From NCBI GenBank assembly GCA_036004405.1, contig DASYRM010000027.1, positions 1-45,375 of the forward strand: a stretch of 45,375 nt of DNA. The letters are read 5' to 3'. Both the position numbers and the translations under genes were made by a program. This DNA comes from DASYRM01 sp036004405. Its GTDB lineage: Bacteria; Acidobacteriota; Vicinamibacteria; Vicinamibacterales; UBA2999. This document shows positions 39,801-45,375 of the stretch, one piece after another. Each line of letters starts with the position of its first letter. Position 1 is the first letter of the stretch. The notes beneath the pieces were generated by a model. That model was not told where the DNA came from and ran no database searches. It saw nothing but the letters and a program-made list of their open reading frames with translations.

Positions 39801-39941
39801 AACGCGACTCACCGCGCCAGAGATTCGTACCTCGACGCGCGCGTCGAACGCCGAGCCTGCCGCACCGGCGCCAAGCGCCCACAGCCGGCGCTGCTGCGGC
39901 GACAGCGGAAAGCCTTCACCCGACATCTGTTCCTGACTCAC
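36900..39941 (-). CDS. nonribosomal peptide synthetase module: degenerate C - A(Asp-type) - PCP
   Basis: A 1013-residue single module. The condensation-like domain (about 10-420) has RLPSLCCDRRG where HHxxxDG should be, so the catalytic His is absent. The adenylation domain (about 430-910) has FTSGSTGTPKG, NHYGPTETTVG, YRTGD, GRADDQVKIRGFRVEPGEIE and NGKIDR. Its ten specificity positions read D-L-T-K-V-G-H-V-G-K, nearly the DLTKVGHIGK code for aspartate. The carrier domain has the phosphopantetheine serine in LGGHSLMAIQ (about 966). There is no thioesterase domain. GTG 39941 follows GGGAG; ATG 39926 is an alternative. Its neighbours are a SyrP-like oxygenase and an active stand-alone condensation protein. 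Confidence 0.92.
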   Translation of the reverse strand: MSQEQMSGEGFPLSPQQRRLWALGAGAAGSAFDARVEVRISGAVSRVALLAAVGDVVARHEILRTAFHTAADMTVPLQVIAGAPPAVELLDPAAAAGSTATVLIVAVSEDELRLIVRLPSLCCDRRGLDNLVAEVRATYQARLGGAAETAPPPLQYADAAAWLNSALESDDAEAGRRFWAGRRAASAHLPFEHDAPAAFQPRTSTVWAVPEAMATRPDAHWMAWAGWTHLLQRLTDSSNVPMAIEDEGRQYAELEDAVGVYARLLPMVAPFETEANVTEAASALAQAAGDARRWADAFDSQSFQGTIAADVLWPFAFEHRRAVTRADVDGAAFEPLASAAFVDRVGLKLVYLSGDTAGLQLEYDSSRYSEDDVEALGDRLRLLLDRVSQDLSAPLSSVALVRDDEIPALCPPPEEPVAGDMRLAGVHHAFEQWAAKTPDAPAVSFENDTLTFAALDARANRLAHRLVRAGVVPNMPVGLCLDRSVDAVAGLLGILKAGGGYVPLDPRVPAARRAEMIRGAGLVLVVTTLAHAEGLPECRRVLLDDPADPLDVESPHEPGVATGPSHLAYVLFTSGSTGTPKGVAVEHGHLAAYVESVRRRLDLPPQAAYATVTTMTADLGHTAIYPSLTGGGHLHLISDERAADAESFAQYSEQHAIDVLKIVPSHLRALLSCQRPERVMPRRRLVLGGEACAWDLVGQVRALVPGCRVFNHYGPTETTVGAVAGEIPAQPHHAGAAVPLGTPLAHASAYVLDAARRPVPAWFPGELFIGGGAVARGYVNPPATESPFLADSFAGPGGRMYRTGDRVRRLGGGVLEFMGRADDQVKIRGFRVEPGEIEGVLREHPSVHEASVLVRQSESGDKSLVAFVSGVIERPDVASLRVLLSERLPEHMLPASIVPVASIPRTANGKIDRAALLAAATAASSGSAGAAPLSSEWERAVAAVWSEPLQVADVGPQDNFYDLGGHSLMAIQVVTAIEKRHGVRVAARELVFHTLRQFAALCESRQAGAASSR

Positions 39942-39959
39942 CTGTGTCTCCCGGACGTG

Positions 39960-41012
39960 CTACATCTCGACGCACGCGGCGTCGTTCGAGGCTTCGGCCA
40001 TTCCCACCAGCACCTTGCGCTCGCCGCTGTACGGTCCCCGGCCGTGGGCCGTCAGCATGTTGTCGAGCAGCATCACGTCGCCTCGCTGCCACGGAAACCG
40101 CACGGTTTCCGCGTCGAGCGCCTCGCGAATCGCGTCGAGCGCCTCCGGTTCGATCGCGCCGCCGTCGCCGTAGCAGGCGTGACGCGGCAGCCCCGCTTCG
40201 CCGAACTGCGCGAGCAGCAGCTCGCGGACCTGCGGGTCGTGACTCGTCACGTGAAACAGGTGCGCCTGATTGAACCAGACGCGCTCGCCGGTCTCCGGGT
40301 GCGCGGCGACGGCCTGACAGACCTGGCGCGTACGCAGTTCGTCGGCGCCCATCCATTCCCACTCGATGCCGCTCTCGTGGCACAGCCGCTCGACGTCGGC
40401 GCGGTCGCTCGTCTGGAACACCTCCGGCCAGGGGAGGTCCATGCCGGGGCCGTAGTTGCGGACGTACATGACGCGCCGGCGCTCGAAGCTGTCGCGCACG
40501 GCGGCCGGGATCCGCGCATAGACCTTGCGGCTGTCGGCAATCGGCGTTTCACCCCCCGACGCCGCGACCGTCGCCGAGTAGAACCACAACTTCATCGGCC
40601 ACGCCTGCGAGTACGCCATCTCGTTGTGGAGTGGGATGCTGCGGTCGGCGGGGTACTCGGTCGAGGTGTAGATGTTGCCCGAGACGCGGCGGCGCGGCGT
40701 CGAGCGGTAGGTGTACTCGAGCAGCTGGCCGGAGAGCGCCTTGACGCTCTCCTCGAACGCCTCCGGGCTGCCGACCGCGAAGCCGCGGAAGAGGATGCCT
40801 CCGGCGCCTCGCAGCGTGTCCTTGACGAGTGCGGTGTTCTCCGCCACCCACCCGCGCAGGCTGAGATCAGGAGTCGTGGCCTGCACGATCGCTGGCAGCG
40901 GCTGCGCCGGCGCCAGCGTCGAAACCGTGTAGCGCGCCTCGCGTGACAGGCTCACCGGCGCGCGAGCGGCGCGGCCGGGCAGCGTTCGCGGAGTGGTCGA
41001 ATCGGTGCTCAT
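39960..41012 (-). CDS. SyrP-like Fe(II)/2-oxoglutarate oxygenase (TauD/TfdA family)
   Basis: A 350-residue non-heme iron dioxygenase. Iron ligands are H128 and E130 (LHNEMAYS) and a distal His at about 322 (TAHGRGPYSGER). The blocks LLEYTYRSTPRRRVSG, IYTSTEYPADRSI and RRVMYVRNYGPGMDL strongly recall SyrP, which beta-hydroxylates carrier-bound aspartate in syringomycin synthesis. Because the neighbouring NRPS has an aspartate-type code, 3-hydroxyaspartate on the carrier is the natural prediction, but other members of this family act on other amino acids. ATGA overlap with the condensation gene; 18 bases before the NRPS start. Confidence 0.87.
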   Translation of the reverse strand: MSTDSTTPRTLPGRAARAPVSLSREARYTVSTLAPAQPLPAIVQATTPDLSLRGWVAENTALVKDTLRGAGGILFRGFAVGSPEAFEESVKALSGQLLEYTYRSTPRRRVSGNIYTSTEYPADRSIPLHNEMAYSQAWPMKLWFYSATVAASGGETPIADSRKVYARIPAAVRDSFERRRVMYVRNYGPGMDLPWPEVFQTSDRADVERLCHESGIEWEWMGADELRTRQVCQAVAAHPETGERVWFNQAHLFHVTSHDPQVRELLLAQFGEAGLPRHACYGDGGAIEPEALDAIREALDAETVRFPWQRGDVMLLDNMLTAHGRGPYSGERKVLVGMAEASNDAACVEM

Positions 41013-42451
41013 GGGGTTCCCCTGTGGCCGCGGCCGGTCTGCCGCAGCGATCGAAGTGCGTCGCGCCGGTGGGTTTCGTAGGCGCGGGCGCTCTCGGTCT
41101 GATGGACGGCTTCGATGGCCGCCATGCGCTCGAGCAGTGCCGCAACCGGCTGGTCGTCCAGCCCGGGCAGGGCGTTCAGCCCCGACGCCACCTGCGCCGC
41201 CACCGCCGCGAGGCGCGCGCGGCTGAAGCGGCGTGCGTCGAACAGCACGTGCAGTTCGATTTCGCGATCGGGAACGCAGCGCAGCGTCAGCGGCAGGCTG
41301 TTGCGGATGACCGGCGTGACCGACGCGATGACGATGTCGCCGTAGCGCTCGTCGCCCGCGCCGTATCCGGCGTTGTTCTCGAACACCAGCAGGCTTTCGA
41401 AGAGCGGCCGTCCGGCGCCGAGGCCGCTCCAGCGCATGATGGCGCCGAGCGGGGCAAGCCCGTGCTCGCGCGCCTCGGCCTGTCCGCTCTGGACGGTCCG
41501 CAGCCACGCCGCGGCCGGCGCCTGGCGGTCCACCCGAACGCGCACCGGAATCGAGTTGATGAACAGCCCGAGCATGGCATCGATGCCGTCGAGGTCGGCG
41601 GGCCGGCCGTTGAGCGTGGCGCCGAAGACGACGTCGTCGCTGCCGGCCCCTGCCGCAAGCACGAGCGCCCAGACACCGGTGACGGCGGTGTTGAGCGTGA
41701 GGCGCTGTCGTCGCGCCCAGAGCCGCAGCGCGTCCGAGGCGCCGGCGTCGAGTCGGGTGCGGTGCTCCTCGTACTCGCGTGCGGGCGCGGCGGGCGGCGC
41801 ATCACTCGCCCAGAGCGCGGTTGGACCGCTCACCCCGCGCATCTCGCCGCGCCAGAACGCTTCGGCCGCGTCGAGCGGCTGCGCGCGCATCCACTCCACG
41901 AACTCGCGAAACGGCCGCGCCGCGGCGAGCGTGACCGGCCGTCCTGCCACCAGCGCCTCGTAGGCGGCGAAGACCTGCGAGAAGAGCAGCGGCTTGCACG
42001 ACCCGTCCATCAGCAGGTGGTGGTGCGTCAGCACGAACTCGTGCACTCCGTCGTCGAGCTTGAAGAGCGCGATCCGCAGCAGCGGCGCCCGGCGGACGTC
42101 GAACCCGCGACGCTGATCCTCCTCGAGGAAATGCGTCAGGCGCTGGGTCTGGGCGTCGAACGGGAGACTGCGCCAGTCCTCCTCGTGGACCTCGAGCGGC
42201 GCCTGCTCGTGCACCACCTGCACCGCGTCGGTGCGCCCATGCCATTCGAACGAGGTGCGCAGGATCGGATGATGGGCGATGACACGTCGCCAGGCCTCGG
42301 CGAACCGCGCCGCGTCGAGCGGGCCGTGCAGCCGGTAGCTCACGACGATGGAGTAGACGCCGCCCGCGGGCGCTTCGAGCGTCTGCGACAGCATCCCCTG
42401 CTGCATCGGCGACAGTGCGTATTCGTCCACTACGTGCAGCGACCCGGTCAT
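41009..42451 (-). CDS. stand-alone NRPS condensation-domain protein
   Basis: A 480-residue protein made of a single condensation domain. It has LSPMQQGMLSQTL at the N-terminus, the active-site motif HHLLMDG (about 144-150), and the C-terminal channel motifs including RVDRQAPAAAWLRTVQ. Unlike the C domain of the neighbouring NRPS, its catalytic His is intact, so it may supply the missing amide- or ester-forming activity in trans. ATG 42451 is taken because it begins just before the conserved MTGSLHVVDEYALSPMQ start; the frame is open further upstream. First gene of the minus-strand biosynthetic operon. Confidence 0.87.
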   Translation of the reverse strand: MTGSLHVVDEYALSPMQQGMLSQTLEAPAGGVYSIVVSYRLHGPLDAARFAEAWRRVIAHHPILRTSFEWHGRTDAVQVVHEQAPLEVHEEDWRSLPFDAQTQRLTHFLEEDQRRGFDVRRAPLLRIALFKLDDGVHEFVLTHHHLLMDGSCKPLLFSQVFAAYEALVAGRPVTLAAARPFREFVEWMRAQPLDAAEAFWRGEMRGVSGPTALWASDAPPAAPAREYEEHRTRLDAGASDALRLWARRQRLTLNTAVTGVWALVLAAGAGSDDVVFGATLNGRPADLDGIDAMLGLFINSIPVRVRVDRQAPAAAWLRTVQSGQAEAREHGLAPLGAIMRWSGLGAGRPLFESLLVFENNAGYGAGDERYGDIVIASVTPVIRNSLPLTLRCVPDREIELHVLFDARRFSRARLAAVAAQVASGLNALPGLDDQPVAALLERMAAIEAVHQTESARAYETHRRDALRSLRQTGRGHRGTP

Positions 42452-42499
42452 GCGCGTGCGCAGGCGTGTGTCGCCGCAGGCACCCTCGACGCCGCGGCG

Positions 42500-42505
42500 T
42501 ACAAT
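42500..42505 (+). promoter_or_regulatory. -10-like box before the cysteine-nucleophile hydrolase
   Basis: TACAAT, 5 bases before GTG 42511. Spacing is shorter than in the other leaderless-type starts, so this is weaker. Confidence 0.3.
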
Positions 42506-42510
42506 GGCTC

Positions 42511-43425
42511 GTGGGTCCCGGATCTTCCCCCGAGCCGCTCCAGCCATCGACCCTCGCGTGGCGTGAACGCGTGGCCGGTTTTGGCCCCGACCGGCGTCTG
42601 GTGGGCGTGTTGACCCAACCCGTAACCGCCGCGGCCCGCGCCACCGGCGTCCTTCTTCTCAATGCCGGCGTCGTGCACCACGTTGGCCCGCAGCGTCTCT
42701 GGGTGACGCTGGCGCGTCGGCTCGCTGAATCCGGATTCAGCGTGCTGCGCTTCGATCACGCCGGCCTCGGCGACAGCCCGCACCGCGACGACGGCCTGCC
42801 GTGGGACGAGTCCTCGCTCGCCGACGTGGACGACGCGCTCGGCTGGATGGAGCAGTCCACGCCGTGCCGGCGGTTCGCGCTGCTCGGCCTGTGCGCCGGC
42901 ACGCTCACCGCCTTTCGCGCCGCGCAGCACGAGCCGCGGGTGGACGCGCTCGTGCTCCTCACCGCGCTCCTCGAGGACCCGGCCACGGTGCCCGAAGAAG
43001 TCGTGGCCGAGGCCATGGACCGCCGCGTCGGCCGCAGCTACGTCACGCAGAAGGCGACGAGCGGTGAGGCGTGGAAGCGTCTGCTCACCGGGCAGGTCAG
43101 TGGCGGCCGTGTGATCCGCACGATTGGACGGACGGCGTTTGCTCCCGCCAAGCCCGCCGAGCTGCGCCCGGGCACGGCCGAGGCGATCGCCGGGCTCGAA
43201 CGCCTGCTTCGCCGCGGTACGTCGATTTCGTTCCTCTTTGCCGAGCCCACCACCGTGCTCGAGTATTTCCGAATGACGATCGAGCCGCGCGTCGCCGATC
43301 TGCGTGCGCTGGGCCGGCTCGACGTCGCGGTGCTGAAGGGCGCCGATCACACCTTCACCGCGCGCCGCGATCAGGCACGGGTCGTCGAGGCCATCGCGAG
43401 CGGGCTGGAGCAGACGTGTTCCTGA
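42511..43425 (+). CDS. alpha/beta hydrolase with a cysteine nucleophile
   Basis: A 304-residue protein. The alpha/beta hydrolase core is clear (GVLLLNAGVVHHVGP, LRFDHAGLGDS), but the nucleophile elbow reads GLCAG with C128 in place of Ser. The likely catalytic His is in GADHTFT near the C-terminus. A Cys at this place is, to my recollection, also seen in the hydrolases linked to exosortase/exopolysaccharide loci. It could act as a thioesterase or acyltransferase that unloads the NRPS carrier. GTG 42511 gives the conserved length. It overlaps the methyltransferase gene by 10 bases and is divergent from the condensation gene. Confidence 0.8.
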   Translation: MGPGSSPEPLQPSTLAWRERVAGFGPDRRLVGVLTQPVTAAARATGVLLLNAGVVHHVGPQRLWVTLARRLAESGFSVLRFDHAGLGDSPHRDDGLPWDESSLADVDDALGWMEQSTPCRRFALLGLCAGTLTAFRAAQHEPRVDALVLLTALLEDPATVPEEVVAEAMDRRVGRSYVTQKATSGEAWKRLLTGQVSGGRVIRTIGRTAFAPAKPAELRPGTAEAIAGLERLLRRGTSISFLFAEPTTVLEYFRMTIEPRVADLRALGRLDVAVLKGADHTFTARRDQARVVEAIASGLEQTCS

Positions 43426-44141
43426 CCGAGCCGCAGTCATCGCATTTCCGGCCCGAGGTGTTTGCCGGCAAGGCTCCCCGCGAGAACCATTTCGACTGGG
43501 GGCTCTACTACCGTTTCAAGGACCAGCGCGAGGCGTTCTGGCGCGAACGGATCGACACCGAGCCGACGTTCCAGCAGCTCGCCTCGGCGCACTTCACCGC
43601 GTTCCAGCGATCGGTGAAGAAGACGCTCGGCCTGCTCGCTCCCTCGCCGAGCGTGCTCGACGTGGGGCTCAGCTCGGAGCAGCTCGATCGGGCGATCCTG
43701 ATGCACACCGGCGGCCGCGTCACCGTGCTCGACGTCGAAGCCGACGCCGCCCAGTCGTATCGCGACGCCTTCGGCGATCGCGGCGCGTTCGTGCTGGGCG
43801 ACGTCATCTCGTACGCCGCCGAGCCGGCCAATCGGGGGCAGTACGACCTGGTCTACAGCACCGGCCTGATCGAGCACTTTCCCGACAAGATCGACATCGT
43901 CGGCGCCCACGTGGCGCTCACGAAGCCGGGCGGCCTCGTGCTCATCTACGTACCGATCGACACGCCTCTCCAACGGAGCCTGGTGGGCCTGGCCGCCGAG
44001 TTCGAGAATTTCGGCCACCGCGAGCTGATGACGCCCGAGGAGCTGCGCCAGGCGTGCGCCCATCCGGAGCTCGAGGTCGTGGCAGCCGAGGAAGTCGGCT
44101 TCTTCGCCGCGCTCTGGGCACGGCGACGAGTGGCCCGCTAG
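43416..44141 (+). CDS. class I SAM-dependent methyltransferase-like protein
   Basis: A 241-residue protein with a Rossmann methyltransferase core: SVLDVGLSSEQLD as motif I, VTVLDVEADAAQSY as motif II, YDLVYSTGLIEHFPD, then LTKPGGLVLIYVPID. Motif I lacks the usual Gly-x-Gly, so SAM binding may be altered. Starts at GTG 43416 inside the hydrolase gene, so the two are coupled. The likely role is methylation of the product of this locus, but the acceptor is unknown. Confidence 0.82.
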   Translation: MFLTEPQSSHFRPEVFAGKAPRENHFDWGLYYRFKDQREAFWRERIDTEPTFQQLASAHFTAFQRSVKKTLGLLAPSPSVLDVGLSSEQLDRAILMHTGGRVTVLDVEADAAQSYRDAFGDRGAFVLGDVISYAAEPANRGQYDLVYSTGLIEHFPDKIDIVGAHVALTKPGGLVLIYVPIDTPLQRSLVGLAAEFENFGHRELMTPEELRQACAHPELEVVAAEEVGFFAALWARRRVAR

Positions 44142-44155
44142 GTTCGACAAGAGGT

Positions 44156-44875
44156 TCAACACACTCTGGTCGTTTCCGCCGCCCACAGGTCCTGGGCGCG
44201 TGCGTAATCCTCGAGCGTGCCGATGTCGATGAGCAGCTCCTCGATCCGGTAGGCCGTCAGGTCCGGCGCCATCCGCGGCAGCACGTCGAAGCCGAAGTCG
44301 AGCACGCCCGACGCCGGCATCGCGGCCGGGAAGTAGTCGAAGGTCCGCTGCCGCGCCAGATACACACCGGCGTTGGCCAGATTCGAGCGGGGCTGCGGCA
44401 CCTTCTCCTCGAACAGCACCACCCGTCCGCCCTGGTCGAGCACGACCGTCCCCTTCTGCGATGGACGGTCCGTCGGCGAGACGCCCAGCGTGAGCGCGGT
44501 GGTGGTCGAGTCGTGGAAGGCCGTCATGCGCGCCAGGTCGAGGGTGGTGAGGTTGTCGGCGTAGGCGATGAGGAAGCTGTCCTCGCCGCGCACGAAGTCG
44601 CGGTTGGTGAGAACCGTGCCGGCGCTGCCGAGCAGGCTGGACTCGTAGGCGGTGTGGATGCGCAGCGACGAGCGCCAGCCGTTCAGGAACGCGCGGACGT
44701 GATCGTGCGCGTAGTGAAGATTCACCAGGACGTCGGTCACGCCGCCGCGCTCGAGGGCGGCGAGCCAGATCGCGAGCAGCGGCGTGCCGCCGATCGGCAC
44801 CAGGCACTTCGGCACCGTGTCGGTGAGCGGCCGCAGCCGCCGCCCTTCGCCCGCCGCGAGCAGGAACGCCTTCAT
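44156..44875 (-). CDS. sugar-phosphate nucleotidylyltransferase
   Basis: A 239-residue NTP transferase. The nucleotide-binding loop is LLAAGEGRRLRPLTDTVPKCLVPIGG, and the metal aspartate is in IAYADNLTTLD. It makes an NDP-sugar from a sugar 1-phosphate and NTP. The short length without a C-terminal hexapeptide domain resembles mannose-1-phosphate guanylyltransferase-like or HddC/RmlA-like enzymes; the sugar is not determined. ATGA overlap with the export protein upstream, so the two belong to one polysaccharide operon. Confidence 0.9.
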   Translation of the reverse strand: MKAFLLAAGEGRRLRPLTDTVPKCLVPIGGTPLLAIWLAALERGGVTDVLVNLHYAHDHVRAFLNGWRSSLRIHTAYESSLLGSAGTVLTNRDFVRGEDSFLIAYADNLTTLDLARMTAFHDSTTTALTLGVSPTDRPSQKGTVVLDQGGRVVLFEEKVPQPRSNLANAGVYLARQRTFDYFPAAMPASGVLDFGFDVLPRMAPDLTAYRIEELLIDIGTLEDYARAQDLWAAETTRVC

Positions 44876-45375
44876 CAGGGCACGACGACGACGTCGCCGG
44901 GCTTCACCGTCACGTTGGTGTTGCCTTTTCCGCCGCTGATGCTCGACGAGTACTTCACCGGGATCTCCTCGTAGGCGCCGGCAGCGGTGCGCCGCAGCAC
45001 GTACATGCCGGAGGCCTGCGAGTAGTCGTTGGTGCCGCCGGCGAGCGCGAGCACGTCGAGCGCTGTGGCCGTCGATTCCACCTCGTAGCGCCCCGGCTGC
45101 CGCACCTTGCCGAGGATCGACACGCGGAACCCGGCGATCTTGCTCACCATGACGGTCACGGTGGGCATCGGCACCGACGCGGCCAACCCCGCCTCGATCT
45201 TCTTCCCAAGCGCCGCCGGGGTCAGGCCGACGGTCCGCACCTCGTTGACGATCGGAAACGAGATGAATCCGTCGGGCCTCACCACCACCGGCATCGACAG
45301 GTCCTTGTTGCGCCAGACCACGATGTCGAGCACGTCCCCCGCGCCAATCTGGTATGACCCCTGCTCGGCCTGCTG
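44875..45375 (-). CDS. polysaccharide export outer-membrane protein (Wza-like), partial
   Basis: The visible 166 residues are the C-terminal part; the N-terminus and signal peptide lie beyond the right edge of the window. YQIGAGDVLDIVVWRNKDLSMPVVVRPDGF reads as the Poly_export domain. It is followed by one SLBB domain (FRVSILGKVRQPGRYEVES, ALDVLALAGG) and ends in KPGDVVVVP. Such proteins form the outer-membrane exit for capsule or exopolysaccharide. The form resembles those of exosortase/PEP-CTERM exopolysaccharide loci, in keeping with the PEP-CTERM protein at 15290. Confidence 0.88.
   Translation of the reverse strand, partial: QQAEQGSYQIGAGDVLDIVVWRNKDLSMPVVVRPDGFISFPIVNEVRTVGLTPAALGKKIEAGLAASVPMPTVTVMVSKIAGFRVSILGKVRQPGRYEVESTATALDVLALAGGTNDYSQASGMYVLRRTAAGAYEEIPVKYSSSISGGKGNTNVTVKPGDVVVVP

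Overview
The window is a GC-rich, gene-dense bacterial chromosome segment from a diderm. It carries a complete ISC iron-sulfur operon, futalosine-pathway menaquinone genes, a PEP-CTERM protein, an outer-membrane polysaccharide export protein and a cobalamin riboswitch. This mix fits Acidobacteriota, perhaps a Vicinamibacteria-like lineage, but no rRNA or tRNA gene is visible, so the taxonomy is inference. I see no phage, insertion sequence or CRISPR array.

Layout. 1-4274: divergent partial gene, SIMPL-domain protein, AlkA-type glycosylase and a double-domain M16 peptidase. 4283-7133: sulfur-carrier cysteine operon (CysM-type synthase, JAMM peptidase, CysO-like carrier, MoeB/ThiF-rhodanese activator). 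7232-13258: ISC operon iscR-iscS-iscU-iscA-hscB-hscA-fdx-iscX. 13280-14799: mqnB-mqnD. 14874-15883: a small secreted protein and a PEP-CTERM protein with a sigma-54-type promoter. 16014-20462 (minus): cobalamin riboswitch followed by btuD-btuC-btuF-DUF71-btuF2, each junction overlapping by 4 bases. 20528-24561: mqnE, a secreted alpha/beta hydrolase, nadA with a structured leader, and a Mn-type superoxide dismutase. 24647-29357: GltD-like flavoprotein plus two-subunit 2-oxoacid:ferredoxin oxidoreductase. 29365-32265: beta-propeller protein and a duplicated NTF2-like secreted protein. 32342-34061 (minus): moeA and mog/moaB. 34102-45375: accessory biosynthetic locus (NRPS module, stand-alone condensation protein, SyrP-like oxygenase, bi-domain oxidoreductase, hydrolase, methyltransferase, sugar nucleotidyltransferase, polysaccharide export protein).

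How the parts fit. The cysteine and ISC operons appear to be co-regulated: nearly the same 17-bp palindromic word (GACT-N5-AGTC, as in E. coli IscR type 1 sites) lies just after the -10 box of both, and an IscR-like regulator is encoded by the second. Cysteine made on the CysO carrier would feed IscS. Fe-S clusters then serve MqnE, NadA, the 2-oxoacid oxidoreductase and its GltD-like partner. The most novel-looking part is the right-hand locus, where an NRPS module with an aspartate-type specificity code and a SyrP-like oxygenase sit beside exopolysaccharide genes. A second theme is control at the RNA level: several genes start 5-9 bases after a -10-like hexamer (leaderless signature), and a family of TTCA-loop hairpins with compensating arms sits between genes.
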